From NCBI GenBank assembly GCA_036395835.1, contig DASWCW010000317.1:1-31777 (forward strand): 31,777 bases of DNA, read 5' to 3'. The notes below the pieces were generated by a model, which saw only the letters and a program-made list of their open reading frames with translations, made no database searches and had not been told where the DNA came from. Shown here piece by piece: positions 1-11,030 of the stretch. The DNA comes from AP-16 sp036395835 (GTDB lineage: Bacteria; Pseudomonadota; Alphaproteobacteria; Rhizobiales; Xanthobacteraceae). A program made the position numbers and the translations under genes. The first letter of the stretch is position 1; each line of letters opens with the position of its first letter.

Positions 1-1
1 T

Positions 2-409
2 CTGTTCGTCTTGGATCGCCGGAAAGCGATTGAGCCTCTTGATGCTGAGCGGATCGCTCGAGCGATCAACATCACCCGCTTTCCACCCGACCCGGCAGAA
101 CAGCAAGACTCTGAAGAAGAGGGCTGGCTAGTGCGAGCCGCCGATCTTGTTGGTCAACTTGGCGACCCACATTACCTTAGAAAATCCAATGCGCTGTTCT
201 ATGAGTTTGAGGAGTGCGGTCTCAATCGGCAGCTAGGCTATACCTCACCTGCCGATATCGTGGAAAAGTATCCTCAATTTTTTTACAATAGCATTGCTCC
301 CAGAATTCAGACCGCGATCAGGTACTTGAATGTAACATCAAGTGGCCGCCAGTGGATCGCTAATCTGTACAGCAATCTCTTTCGTGCAGAGCAACTACCA
401 CAATCCTGA
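2..409 (+). CDS. HD-domain metal-dependent phosphohydrolase, C-terminal part (5' truncated)
   Basis: The reading frame is open to the left window edge (codons from position 2, before the TTG at 11), so this is the 3' end of a larger gene. The visible ~135 residues include A-A-D-L-V-G-Q-L-G-D-P-H-Y, a phenylalanine/tyrosine-rich stretch (NALFYEFEE) and a C-terminal helix ending RQWIANLYSNLF. From memory this matches the C-terminal region of a family of bacterial HD-domain metal-dependent phosphohydrolases of unknown substrate. The H...HD metal-binding part would lie upstream and cannot be checked. The gene ends at a TGA with no obvious terminator. Base composition is less GC-rich than the rest of the window. 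The family assignment is moderate; the reaction is unknown. Confidence 0.6.
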   Translation: MFVLDRRKAIEPLDAERIARAINITRFPPDPAEQQDSEEEGWLVRAADLVGQLGDPHYLRKSNALFYEFEECGLNRQLGYTSPADIVEKYPQFFYNSIAPRIQTAIRYLNVTSSGRQWIANLYSNLFRAEQLPQS

Positions 410-826
410 TTACGCACATGGATTTGAGCTGCAATCTCGTGCGGCCCGATGAACCCAAACATCGCTAATCGAGGCTCAGGTTCAAGGCCGGCCGCATCGT
501 GACTTGGAGATGGCAGAAAAAGACGGGCGGCAACGATGGCGAACCGCGCGCCGTTTTACGGTTATCCCGCCCCCTTGCCGAGGCCGCCCGCCGCGCCGGC
601 CCCCGTTCCATAAAACTACCCAGCCCCGATGCTGGAGAAGCGTACAGGGCAGCTGAGGGCCGGGGGTGGGCGGGACAAGGCGCGACAGGGCAGGAGGAGT
701 CTGGGGCGTTGTGGCTGGAGTACGATAGCCGCCGAGATAGGGCAGGGCCAGGGAGGGTGTGAGTCCGGTCACAGGTGCCGCAAGTCGACTCGGACTATCC
801 TGCCTGCATCGGACGTGGAGGGCATC
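410..826. other. Intergenic stretch without a convincing gene
   Basis: About 417 bp between the phosphohydrolase and the small signal-peptide ORF. Open frames on both strands (around 482-772) overlap each other, are proline/glycine/arginine-rich and match nothing I recognise; they look like by-products of the GC-rich segment 540-760. No clear promoter, tRNA or terminator was seen. Confidence 0.5.
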
Positions 827-955
827 ATGCGTAAGATCGTTCTGCTGATCACCGCAACTGCTCTATTCCTGTGCAGCGTAGAGGTCTGGGCTGGTGGCGC
901 ATGGTCTACTGCCACCCCCGATTCAGCGGTTTTCGTCATTTGCAACGCACTGTGA
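827..955 (+). CDS. Possible 42-aa secreted peptide or gene remnant
   Basis: An ATG at 827 follows a purine-rich ggacgtggagggc that could serve as a ribosome binding site. The peptide starts MRKIVLLITATALFLC and reaches a small-residue VWAGG stretch, a plausible Sec signal peptide with cleavage near residue 23. Only about 20 residues follow before TGA. Rhizobia have many short exported proteins that begin this way, and the abrupt end suggests either a genuine micro-peptide or a longer small protein truncated by a frameshift; a +1 frame stays open past the stop to 1076. I do not recognise a family. Confidence 0.3.
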   Translation: MRKIVLLITATALFLCSVEVWAGGAWSTATPDSAVFVICNAL

Positions 956-1032
956 GATCGGCGACCGGCTCCCAATAACCTTCATGCCGGTCAGTTTCGG
1001 TTCACTGACCGGTACAGCCCCAGGGTCGCGCC

Positions 1033-1518
1033 ATGAAAGCCTCCCAAGCCATGACGCACTCTGGGGCTCTCCTTAAGTTTCAGGTGGGGCAGGCCGTTTT
1101 GCGGACGTTGACGTTCCTGATGGTGGTCGGCGCAATCTCTGCATCCGATCAGGTACAAGCGCAACGATCGAAGATCGATGCTTTCCTTCAACAATGGGAT
1201 GCTGACCACGACGGCATTCTTAGCCTCGACGAAATCAAAAAGGCTGCCAGCGCCCGCTTCGAGGAATTGGATCGGAAACACAGGGGCACCCTCACGCGGA
1301 ACCAGTTAGCCGGAATGGTTTCGTTTCAGCAATTCCGCCGAGCCGACTCTCACAAAAGCGGCACGGTAGATGAAAGCGAGTTTCTGTCGCTCGCGGAAAA
1401 ACTATTCCAAGACGCGGACAAGGACCACGACGGTACCCTTGACGGGAAGGAACTCGGACGCTCGGCTGGCAGGGCTCTTCTTGGGTTGTTTGCTATCCGG
1501 CAAGGTCCGGTGATCTAG
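1033..1518 (+). CDS. Exported EF-hand calcium-binding protein
   Basis: A 161-aa protein with an N-terminal hydrophobic segment (about residues 22-38) followed by VQAQ, a likely signal-peptidase site near residue 43, so the mature protein is probably periplasmic. Four EF-hand loops follow: D56-E67 (DADHDGILSLDE) and D129-E140 (DKDHDGTLDGKE) are canonical 12-residue loops with Asp at positions 1, 3 and 5, Gly at 6 and Glu at 12. Loops near 80-91 and 105-116 are degenerate (DRKHRG and DSHKSG). A role in Ca2+ binding or sensing follows from the family; the partner is unknown. The start is uncertain because the ATG at 1033 has no clear ribosome binding site; an in-frame ATG at 1051 would leave the signal peptide intact. 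Confidence 0.8.
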   Translation: MKASQAMTHSGALLKFQVGQAVLRTLTFLMVVGAISASDQVQAQRSKIDAFLQQWDADHDGILSLDEIKKAASARFEELDRKHRGTLTRNQLAGMVSFQQFRRADSHKSGTVDESEFLSLAEKLFQDADKDHDGTLDGKELGRSAGRALLGLFAIRQGPVI

Positions 1519-2137
1519 CAACTGATCCTCTCATTCATAAAAGCGTCCCGGCTGCACTAACGCCGATTGGGCTTTGGACTAATACGCTCGAAGGTGAAGC
1601 GGGCAAACATCGGAACCCATGTCTGACCTCACCTCTGTAAGAGGTTCCGGTCCCACAGTCGCGCGGGGTTGGAACGCGCTCAGCGCGAACTGCACATCAT
1701 TGAGTCGGGCCTCCGGGCGCGGGGGCTCATCAAATGAACCCGAAGAGTCCCGGCGATGCCACGTTCGGACTGATTAAATCAATTTGTCCCGAATAACGTT
1801 AAATCCGCGTCACCGGCCCGCCAAGTGTAGGCAGACGTATAACTATCCTGCCTCCCTAGGAGAGGTACGGTCCCGATCGCGGCCGCAGCGGCACGCGTAC
1901 CCGTGGTCGGGGCCGGCTTTCTTTTTGGGATGAACAGAGGGGCGGCCGGCTTGGTCGATAAAACCCTTCGAGGTGCACGCACGCAGTTCTTACCCGGATC
2001 ACGGCAAGCTTGAAGGTGGAACTTTTCTGACCACTGCTTCCGCGCATGCACCGCAGGACGCGCGATTATCTTCTGGACCTGGTCGGCAAGTTGCCACAAA
2101 GTAAATTCGCACTCCTCGCGCTAGAAGGAGGAACACC
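1519..2137. other. Gene-free stretch
   Basis: About 620 bp without a supportable gene. A minus-strand open frame (1779-2099) lacks recognisable motifs and a ribosome binding site. The segment is less GC-rich than the main gene clusters. A small hairpin (cctctgtaagagg, near 1630) is visible, but nothing else stands out. Confidence 0.5.
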
Positions 2138-2323
2138 ATGCTCTTAGTCCTAGTCAACGTACTGATCATCGTTGTCGTAGGCGCGGTCTTGTTCTGGGTC
2201 ATTGACAGGTTCGTTCGAGACGGGCGGCTAGCGAACCTGCTCAAGATCCTAATCGTGCTGATCTGTCTCGCGGCGATCCTCCAGCGAGTGCTCCCTCTGT
2301 TCGGAGCGGGCGGGCTGCTCTAG
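2138..2323 (+). CDS. Small hydrophobic membrane protein (Thivi_2564-like)
   Basis: A 61-aa protein preceded by a strong ribosome binding site (aaggagg at 2125-2131, 6 nt before ATG). Residues 2-24 form a first transmembrane helix (LLVLVNVLIIVVVGAVLFWV), followed by a charged loop (DRFVRDGR) and a second hydrophobic helix from about 32 to 56. Length and pattern resemble small inner-membrane proteins annotated as Thivi_2564 family, whose function is unknown. It stands alone, with over 200 bp on either side. The good ribosome binding site and the clean hydrophobic pattern argue that it is a real gene. Confidence 0.7.
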   Translation: MLLVLVNVLIIVVVGAVLFWVIDRFVRDGRLANLLKILIVLICLAAILQRVLPLFGAGGLL

Positions 2324-2498
2324 GCGGGTTGCGCGAACCATTTGTGATGCCTTGTGACGGCGCGACCGTCTTCGGCGATCTGGTCGGCAAGCTCAGGCGC
2401 TCCGCGTCGAAGCGCCAAGTGCGGCCGATCCGAGCAGTAGCACCCATTCTATTGCGGCTTCGAAGCGGCTACACGAGACTTCCCCCTTGAAATCGTGG

Positions 2499-2531
2499 AT
2501 GCCCGGCACGAGGCAGCACGAGGCCGGGCAT
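2499..2531. repeat. 9-bp inverted repeat just downstream of malate synthase
   Basis: ATGCCCGGC (2499-2507) and GCCGGGCAT (2523-2531) are perfect inverted arms around a 15-nt loop, starting 9 nt after the malate synthase stop on the minus strand. There is no T-tract, so it looks like a REP-type element that could stabilise the 3' end of the message or terminate it weakly. Similar GGATGCCCGG elements are common in rhizobial genomes (recalled). Confidence 0.55.
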
Positions 2532-2540
2532 GACAGTTCC

Positions 2541-4439
<1,899 letters not shown>

Positions 4440-5088
4440 GGCTGGTCTCCTCGCCGGGCTTTATACCGGGCGAACCGAAGGGACGATAGCTACCCGGGCT
4501 GGAGCCGGGCGAGGACGAGGGCGTCCCCGAGAACGGCGAGGGAGACGCCGGCCGCGGCGGGGTCGAACCAAATCCCGGCGAGGGGCTGGCCGGACGCGGT
4601 GCTGCCGGAGCGGGGCTCGGCGCCGGCCGCGGCGGAGCCGCGGCAGGTCTCGGGACCGCGGGAGCCGCAGGTCTCGGGGCTACCGGAGCCGCGGGTTTCG
4701 GGGCCGCCGGAGCCGCAGCCGGTTTCGCGGCCGCAGGCTTGCGGGCCGCGGATTTGCGGGCCGTGGCGCGCTTGGGAGCCGCGCGCTTGGTCTTCTTGGC
4801 GGCCGCCCTGCGAGCCGGCTTCTTGGCCTTGACCGACTTGCCGCGGCGAGCAGCACCCGCCCGGCGCGCGGCCGTCCTCGCGCCGGCCTTGCGCTTGGTC
4901 GTGGCGCGCTTTCCGGCCTTCTTCCGCGTCGTCTTCGACTTCGACTTCGATTTCCGAGCAGCTTTAGCCATAACGTCCTCCTGCTTTTGTTTGTCAGGCT
5001 TCATCACACGGCGGGGCGGGCATGCGGAATCGCCTCCGCCGATCCCCAACTCAGGCCCGATTCATGAGTCCGAAAGCGAGCGTCCGGC

Positions 5089-6408
5089 TCATCCTTTCTC
5101 TTTCCGCGAGCTTTGCAATGCCTGCGGTTGCGGTCCGCCCGTCGCCCAGTCGAGCAGCTCGACGGTGTGGACGATCGGGATTTCGGTTACCGATGCGAGC
5201 TGCGTCATACAACCGAGATTACCAGCAGCAATCACATCCGGCGCGATCTTTGCAATGTTTGCTGCTTTTCTCTCCGCAAGTCTACGAGCAATTATCGGCT
5301 GGAGCATATTGTAGGTCCCGGCCGACCCACAGCACAAATGTCCTTCCGGCACATCGCGGACTTCAAATCCGGCCCTGGCCAGCAATGCCTTGGGCTCGTG
5401 CAGCACCCGCTGGCCGTGCTGCAGCGAGCAGGCCGAATGATAGGCGACCACGAGATTGCCGTCACGGATCGGCGGCACGAGATCGAGCGTGGCCAGATAT
5501 TCCGACACGTCCTTCGTCAATTCCGCGACTCGCGCCGCCTTTTTCGCATAGAGCGGGTCGTTGCGCAGCAGAAAACCGTAATCCTTCATCATCGTGCCGC
5601 AGCCCGAAGCGGTGACCAGGATCGCGTCGAGGCCTTCGCCCTCGATCTCGCGGGTCCAGGCGTCGATGTTGCGGCGCGCAAATTCGAGCGATTCGCCCTC
5701 GCGGCCGAGATGATGGGGCAGCGCTCCGCAGCAGCCCTCGCCTTGCGGTACCACCGCTTCGATGCCATGGCGGTTGAGCAGTCCGATCGCGGCCTGGTTC
5801 ACCGAAGCGGCGAGCACCTGGTTGACGCAGCCCGACAGGAGCGCGACCCGGCCCTTGCGCTCGCCGATCGCCGGAAAGCGCCGCCCGCTTCGAAGCTTCG
5901 GCCAAGCCGGCGGCGTGGCGGGGGTGAGCCGCAGCAGTGCGGCAAGCGACCGCAATCCCACCGCCGAGAACGCCGGAGCGAGCGTTCTTGCCGGCCACGC
6001 CAGCCATAATGCCACCCGGAACCACGCCGGATTCGGCAGGACTTTCGCGAGCACCGCGCGCAGCAGCCGCTCGCCGGCTGGCCGGCGGTAGGTCTGCTCG
6101 ATGTGCACGCGCGCGTGGTCGACGAGGTGCATGTAATGCACCCCGGCCGGGCAGGTCGTCATGCAGGCAAGGCAGGAAAGGCAGCGGTCGATGTGCTTGA
6201 CGACCTCCGCCGTCGCCGGCCGGTCCGCCTCGAGCATGTCCTTGATCAGGTAAATCCGGCCGCGCGGGGAATCGAGCTCGTCCCCGAGCAGCACATAGGT
6301 CGGGCATGTTGCAGTGCAAAATCCGCAATGCGTGCAGGTGCGAACGATGCGTTCGGATTCGGCAGTCGCCGGATCGCGCAATTGATCCAAGGTGAAGCCG
6401 GTCTGCAT
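5089..6408 (-). CDS. glcF: Glycolate oxidase iron-sulfur subunit GlcF
   Basis: A 439-aa protein carrying two ferredoxin-type clusters: C25-x2-C28-x2-C31-x3-C35-P and C76-x2-C79-x2-C82-x3-C86-P. Two CCG (cysteine-rich) domains follow, with GEGCCGALPHH and HLCCGSAGTYN. This is the standard GlcF architecture and length. It passes electrons from the flavin subunits GlcD/GlcE to the respiratory chain during oxidation of glycolate to glyoxylate at the inner membrane. It lies 24 nt downstream of glcE on the same strand, completing glcDEF. About 117 nt separate it from the H1-like gene downstream, so the last two genes may be co-transcribed or have their own promoter. Confidence 0.95.
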   Translation of the reverse strand: MQTGFTLDQLRDPATAESERIVRTCTHCGFCTATCPTYVLLGDELDSPRGRIYLIKDMLEADRPATAEVVKHIDRCLSCLACMTTCPAGVHYMHLVDHARVHIEQTYRRPAGERLLRAVLAKVLPNPAWFRVALWLAWPARTLAPAFSAVGLRSLAALLRLTPATPPAWPKLRSGRRFPAIGERKGRVALLSGCVNQVLAASVNQAAIGLLNRHGIEAVVPQGEGCCGALPHHLGREGESLEFARRNIDAWTREIEGEGLDAILVTASGCGTMMKDYGFLLRNDPLYAKKAARVAELTKDVSEYLATLDLVPPIRDGNLVVAYHSACSLQHGQRVLHEPKALLARAGFEVRDVPEGHLCCGSAGTYNMLQPIIARRLAERKAANIAKIAPDVIAAGNLGCMTQLASVTEIPIVHTVELLDWATGGPQPQALQSSRKEKG

Positions 6409-6432
6409 CAGCTCGATCTCATCCTCGCTCGC

Positions 6433-7656
6433 TCACACACCCGCGTACATACGTCCCGGTCCGAGGATGCGCTTGGGATCGAAGCTCTCCTTGACGCGCC
6501 GGGTCAACGCGGCAAGCGCGTCGGGCTGCGGCTCGAACACGTCGATGGCCGCGCGCACGGGCGGCGGGGCGCGCACCAGCGTGGCATGGCCGCCGGCGGA
6601 GCGCACGGCACCGCGCACCAATGCCGCGCCGGCGTCCTCGAGCGCAGGCAACGCGATCCAGATCAGCCCTCCCGCCCAGTCATAGAACAACTCGGCTTCC
6701 ACTTCCGCAGCGATCTTCGCCGCCAGCTGCGGCGCCTGCGTCGGGGCCGTCGACACGCGCCAGAGCGGACGGCGGGCGCCGTCCGTTGCAGCGAACGCGG
6801 TGGCGTCGCGGACCGCCTCCCACAGCGCCCGCGAGCCTGCCTCGCCGATCGTGAGCATCACCCCATGGGGCTTGAGCAGCCGTTCCAGCGTGTCTCTGCG
6901 CTGGGCGATCGAGGGCGGCACGCCGTCCAGGCGAAACGCGGTGACGGCGCTGCCCGCCGCGGCCGCGCCCAAGATCCTGCCGGCAATATTCGCCGGCAGG
7001 TGCGCCGCTCCGGACACATCGGCCGAGGAGCCGACCGCGGCCGCCATGGCGGCGACCGCCTTGCGGTCGTCGAGCCCGAGAACGAGCAGGCTCTCCTCGA
7101 CCGGCGCGCGCGGCAGCACCTTGATGGTGACCTCGGTCAACGCCGCGAGCGTGCCCCAGGACCCGGCAAGCAGCTTGCAAAGGTCGTAGCCGGTGACGTT
7201 CTTCACCACCCGCCCGCCCGACTTGAAAACCTCGGCGCGGCCGGACACGGCCGAGACGCCGAGGAAATGGTCGCGGGCGGCGCCGGCCTTGATGCGGCGC
7301 GGACCGGAGAGATTCGTCGCGAGCGCGCCGCCGAGCGTGCCCCGGCCCGCCGGCCGGCCGAGCACCGGACCGCAATCCATCGGCTCGAACGCGAGCTCCT
7401 GGCCGCGCGAGGCGACCAGCTGCTCGATCTGCGCGAGCGGGGTGCCGGCCTTGGCCGAGAGCACCAGCTCCTCGGGCTCGTAGAGCGTGACCCCCGAGAG
7501 CGCGGAGAGATCGAGGGTCAGGTCCCATTGGGCGGCGCGGCCGATCTCGCGCTTCGATCCGCCGCCGACGATCTCCAGCGTCTTGGCGCCGGCGAGCGCC
7601 CATTCGACCGCAGCCGCGACGTCCTTTTGGTCCCGTGGCTTGAACAGGTCTACCAT
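6433..7656 (-). CDS. glcE: Glycolate oxidase FAD-binding subunit GlcE
   Basis: A 407-aa flavoprotein subunit of glycolate oxidase. The N-terminal PCMH-type FAD-binding fold shows IVGGGSK (near 29-35), the GTLGGALATNLSGPRR loop and KNVTGYDLCKLLAGSWGTL, all characteristic of GlcE. The C-terminus ends in the family's DPKRILGPGRMYAG motif. GlcE is a shorter relative of GlcD and is required for the active complex. Its ATG directly follows the glcD stop (TAG then ATG with no gap), a tight arrangement implying translational coupling. Confidence 0.95.
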   Translation of the reverse strand: MVDLFKPRDQKDVAAAVEWALAGAKTLEIVGGGSKREIGRAAQWDLTLDLSALSGVTLYEPEELVLSAKAGTPLAQIEQLVASRGQELAFEPMDCGPVLGRPAGRGTLGGALATNLSGPRRIKAGAARDHFLGVSAVSGRAEVFKSGGRVVKNVTGYDLCKLLAGSWGTLAALTEVTIKVLPRAPVEESLLVLGLDDRKAVAAMAAAVGSSADVSGAAHLPANIAGRILGAAAAGSAVTAFRLDGVPPSIAQRRDTLERLLKPHGVMLTIGEAGSRALWEAVRDATAFAATDGARRPLWRVSTAPTQAPQLAAKIAAEVEAELFYDWAGGLIWIALPALEDAGAALVRGAVRSAGGHATLVRAPPPVRAAIDVFEPQPDALAALTRRVKESFDPKRILGPGRMYAGV

Positions 7657-9150
7657 CTAGAACCGCGGGATATCCGGGAACGGCAGCTGACCGCCGCGAA
7701 CGTGCATCCGCCCGAGCTCGGCGCAACGATGCAACGTCGGAAACACCTTGCCCGGATTGAGCAGACCCTGATCGTCGAATGCGCATTTGACGCGTTGCTG
7801 CTGCGCCAAATCCGTTTCGTTGAACATTTCCGGCATCAGGTCGCGCTTCTCGACCCCGACGCCGTGCTCGCCCGTGAGCACGCCGCCGACCTCGACGCAG
7901 AGCCTGAGAATGTCGGCGCCGAACGCCTCGGCGCGCTCGAGCTCGCCCGGCGAATTGGCATCGTAGAGGATCAGCGGGTGCAAATTGCCGTCGCCGGCGT
8001 GGAACACGTTGGCGACCCGCAGGCCGTAGCTCGCCGACATTTCCCGCATCCGCGCCAACACCAGCGGCAGCTTGGCGCGCGGAATGGTGCCGTCCATGCA
8101 GTAATAGTCCGGCGAGATGCGCCCCACCGCCGGAAACGCCGCCTTGCGGCCAGCCCAGAACGTCAGCCGCTCCGCTTCGGAATTCGACACCCGCAGCGTG
8201 GTCGCGCCGCAGCCTTGCGCAATGGCCGCGACCCGCTCGAGCAAATGATCGACCTCGGCTTGCGGCCCGTCGAGCTCGACGATGAGCAAAGCCTCGACGT
8301 CGAGCGGATAGCCGGCATGGACGAATTCCTCGGTGGCGCGAATGGCGGGGCCGTCCATCATCTCCATGCCGCCCGGGATGATGCCGGCGCCGATGATCTT
8401 CGCGACGCAGTCTCCGGCCGCCTCGGAAGCCGGAAAGCCGATCAGCACCGCGCGCGCGGTCTCGGGCCGCTTGAGGATGCGCACCGTGATCTCGGTGACG
8501 ACCCCGAGCAGGCCCTCGGAGCCGGTCATGAGCCCAAGCAGATCATAGCCATCGCTGTCGAGGTGCTTGCCGCCCAGCCGAATGATCTCCCCCGAAATGA
8601 GCACCATTTCCAGGCCGAGCACGTTGTTGGCGGTCATGCCGTATTTGAGGCAATGCACGCCTCCGGAATTCTCCGCCACATTGCCGCCGATGGTGCAGGC
8701 AATCTGCGAGGACGGGTCCGGCGCATAGTAGAAGCCGGCGTGCTCGACCGCCTGGGTGATCCCGAGGTTGGTGACGCCAGGCTGGGCGACGACGGCGCGG
8801 TTGTCGAAATCGACGTCGAGGATGCGATTGAACTTGGCCATGCCCAGCAACACGCCGTCGGCGAGCGGCAGCGCGCCGCCCGAGAGCGAAGTTCCCGCGC
8901 CCCTGGGGACGACCTTGATGCCGTTTTCGTGGCAATAGCGCAGCACCTGCGCCACCTGCTCGGTGGTCGAAGGCAGGACCACGACCATCGGCAGTTGCCG
9001 ATAGGCGGTCAGCCCGTCCGACTCGTAGGGGCGCATCTCGCGCTCGGTTGCGATCACGCCCTCGCCCGGGACCATGGCCCGCAGCGCGGCCACGATCTCG
9101 CCCCGGCGGGAGGCAACGCCCGCATCCGGCACCGGCATCATCACTGCCAT
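7657..9150 (-). CDS. glcD: Glycolate oxidase catalytic subunit GlcD
   Basis: A 497-aa FAD-linked 2-hydroxyacid oxidase, the usual GlcD length. The FAD-binding half contains PRGAGTSLSGGA (82-93), PDPSS (145-149) and GGNVAENSGG (155-164). The cap/catalytic half has HAGDGNLHP (384-392) and GEHGVG (427-432), whose histidines belong to the active site of this family. It oxidises glycolate to glyoxylate with GlcE and GlcF. The ATG at 9150 is preceded by tggag 7 nt upstream. It is the first gene of the minus-strand set glcD-glcE-glcF-(H1-like)-malate synthase and diverges from the universal stress gene across about 237 bp. No GlcC-type regulator lies nearby. D-lactate dehydrogenase is a related alternative, but adjacent glcE and malate synthase favour glycolate. 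Confidence 0.95.
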   Translation of the reverse strand: MAVMMPVPDAGVASRRGEIVAALRAMVPGEGVIATEREMRPYESDGLTAYRQLPMVVVLPSTTEQVAQVLRYCHENGIKVVPRGAGTSLSGGALPLADGVLLGMAKFNRILDVDFDNRAVVAQPGVTNLGITQAVEHAGFYYAPDPSSQIACTIGGNVAENSGGVHCLKYGMTANNVLGLEMVLISGEIIRLGGKHLDSDGYDLLGLMTGSEGLLGVVTEITVRILKRPETARAVLIGFPASEAAGDCVAKIIGAGIIPGGMEMMDGPAIRATEEFVHAGYPLDVEALLIVELDGPQAEVDHLLERVAAIAQGCGATTLRVSNSEAERLTFWAGRKAAFPAVGRISPDYYCMDGTIPRAKLPLVLARMREMSASYGLRVANVFHAGDGNLHPLILYDANSPGELERAEAFGADILRLCVEVGGVLTGEHGVGVEKRDLMPEMFNETDLAQQQRVKCAFDDQGLLNPGKVFPTLHRCAELGRMHVRGGQLPFPDIPRF

Positions 9151-9387
9151 CGAGTTACTCCAAAGACGCTCCGCCGGTTATAGCGCGAAAAACGCGAAGT
9201 CCGATGCAAGATGCGATATGGAGGCATCGTGTGCCGATCCATGCGACGTGACGGCGCTCACGTCGGGCTTGCAGGTTCGGGTGCCGATCCGGCGCGCATC
9301 CGCGGTTCCCGCGGCTTTGCCCGGAGCCCAACGGCTATTCTATTATTCTATGCTTCCCCTTCCGCAGCGAGTGAGCAAAGGCCCGCC

Positions 9388-10221
9388 ATGATCAAAGACG
9401 TCGTCGTCAACCTCTCCGCCGGCACCGCCGGCGCCGACGTGGCCGGGGATTACGCGATTTCGATCGCCGATGCCTTCCGGGCGCATGCGTTCGGCATCGC
9501 CTTCGCGTATGAGCCGATCCTGCCCCCCAGCGTCATGGGCGGGTTGCCCCCCGACCTGATCGAGGCGCAGCGCGCCGAAGGCGAGGACGCCGCCAACGCC
9601 GTGATTGCCCGATTCGAGGAGGCTGCGCGCCGCGCCGGGCTCTCCGCGCAATCGCGCATGGTCCCCACCAGCCTCGCCGGGGCCGCCGATCTGTTCGCCC
9701 AGATCGCGCGCCGGTTCGATCTCTCGGTCGTGTGCCAGGCCGAGCCCGACACGATGGCGCCGCAGGAATCGATCATCGAAGCCGCTCTGTTCGAGTCCGG
9801 GCGCCCCGTGCTCGTGGTGCCCTACATCCAGAAGGAGGGGCTCAAGCTCGACCGCGTGCTGGTGTGCTGGGACGCAAGCCGCAATGCCGCGCGCGCGATC
9901 GCCGACGCCATGCCGTTTCTGACGCGCTCCAAGGCAATCGACGTCGTCGTGGTTGCGACCGAGCGGCCGAAGAGCGATGAGCTGCCCGGCGCCGACATCG
10001 CCCATCATCTGGCGCGGCACGATCTCGAGGTCGACCTCAAGCGCATCGTTGCGGGCGGCACCGATGTGGCGGGCACGATCCTGTCCTACGCCGCCGATTC
10101 AGGGGCGGATTTCATCGTCATGGGCGGGTACGGCCACTCGCGTCTGCGCGAGTTCATCCTGGGAGGCGCAACGCGCGGCATCCTTTCGGCCATGACGGTT
10201 CCCACCCTGATGTCGCACTGA
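9388..10221 (+). CDS. Tandem universal stress protein (UspA family)
   Basis: A 277-aa protein of two Usp-like domains. The first (about 1-145) is degenerate; the second (about 152-277) contains VLVCWDAS at its first strand and M-GGYG-HSRLREFIL-GG (245-260), matching the G-x2-G-x9-G nucleotide-binding loop except that Gly replaces the usual final Ser/Thr. Usp proteins bind ATP or other ligands and help cells survive stress; the specific role here is unknown. The ATG at 9388 gives MIKDVVVNL, the normal Usp start; an upstream in-frame extension to 9211 has no Usp similarity. It stands alone and diverges from glcD. Confidence 0.88.
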   Translation: MIKDVVVNLSAGTAGADVAGDYAISIADAFRAHAFGIAFAYEPILPPSVMGGLPPDLIEAQRAEGEDAANAVIARFEEAARRAGLSAQSRMVPTSLAGAADLFAQIARRFDLSVVCQAEPDTMAPQESIIEAALFESGRPVLVVPYIQKEGLKLDRVLVCWDASRNAARAIADAMPFLTRSKAIDVVVVATERPKSDELPGADIAHHLARHDLEVDLKRIVAGGTDVAGTILSYAADSGADFIVMGGYGHSRLREFILGGATRGILSAMTVPTLMSH

Positions 10222-10275
10222 GCGAGAATGGCGACGGACGCACGACACAGGGAGGATCGCCGACGAATTGCTGCG

Positions 10276-10947
10276 CTAGCCTGCTTGCGTCGTCAGTCCT
10301 CCGTTATCTGTCGTTCGGCTGACGACGAGCCCCCGCGCACGCGCGTCGGGGATTCCCAATCCGCGGAGCGCGAGCAGCGCAATCGCCGGCACGGGCTCAA
10401 GCTCGCCCTCGGCGGCGTCGGGTGCAAGCGGGCCGACCAGGCTCTCGAGCAGGGCCCCGACCGTCGCCGCGGCGGAAAGACGCGCGTCCTGGGCGGGTAG
10501 TTGCCGGTCCCTGATCGCCCGCTCGATGCGGGTTTGGAACTCCGCCGCAAGCGCGTTGCGATAGACGCGCCGGACGGCGTCGGCTTGCGCATCCACCGGC
10601 TCGCCGACCACCGCCCAGGCAAGCCGACGCTGGGCGCGGGAGCGCGACGCGAAGGTCGCAATCGCTGCGGCAAGTGCGGACAGCGGACCCGGAGCCGCAT
10701 CGGCAGCGCGGCGCAGCGCGCCGATCTCATGCTCGGAAACCGCCGCGACCAGCGCCGCAACCAGATCGGTCTTCGAAGGGAAATAGCGATAAACGGTGCC
10801 CGCCGCGATGCCGGCACGCGCCGCCACGGGCGCGATCTGCACGGCCGCCATGCCGCCTTCGGCAGCGGATTCGCGCGCCGCCGTGATGATGGCTCCATGC
10901 CGCTGGGCCAAGCGGCGAACCGTTTTTTCCGTGCGCCGGTAGACCAT
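10276..10947 (-). CDS. TetR-family transcriptional regulator
   Basis: A 223-aa regulator. Residues 10-60 form a TetR DNA-binding domain with the helix-turn-helix around 36-58 (VAARAGIAAGTVYRYFPSK, a diagnostic TetR pattern). The remainder is an alanine-rich helical ligand-binding domain. Start choice is open. The ATG at 10947 fits the usual length before the helix-turn-helix but has a weak ribosome binding site. A GTG at 11034 overlaps the stop of the upstream ThDP enzyme (GTGA), a classic coupled arrangement, and would add 29 non-conserved residues. Position suggests it controls the ThDP-enzyme operon or itself; the ligand is unknown. Confidence 0.85.
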   Translation of the reverse strand: MVYRRTEKTVRRLAQRHGAIITAARESAAEGGMAAVQIAPVAARAGIAAGTVYRYFPSKTDLVAALVAAVSEHEIGALRRAADAAPGPLSALAAAIATFASRSRAQRRLAWAVVGEPVDAQADAVRRVYRNALAAEFQTRIERAIRDRQLPAQDARLSAAATVGALLESLVGPLAPDAAEGELEPVPAIALLALRGLGIPDARARGLVVSRTTDNGGLTTQAG

Positions 10948-11030
10948 GGCGGAAAGAAATGAGCCATGGTTCACGAGTCGGCAAGGTGAATTTGGGTTCA
11001 GCCCCAACCGAAGGGGAGCACGGGGGACGC

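Noticed and set aside
482..772. Overlapping open frames on both strands
   Set aside because: Proline/glycine/arginine-rich on both strands, no ribosome binding site and no recognisable motif; probably produced by local GC bias.
1779..2099. Minus-strand open frame of 106 codons
   Set aside because: No motif, no ribosome binding site, and composition unlike the neighbouring genes.
1600..2137. EcfG-type stress promoters (GGAAC with a downstream CGTT) before the small membrane protein
   Set aside because: GGAAC words occur, but none has a convincing -10 partner at the right spacing.
6103..9183. Very long plus-strand open frame (about 1000 codons) opposite glcF, glcE and glcD
   Set aside because: It is the antisense shadow of three well-supported genes; the translation is Arg/His/Gly/Asp-rich without motifs.
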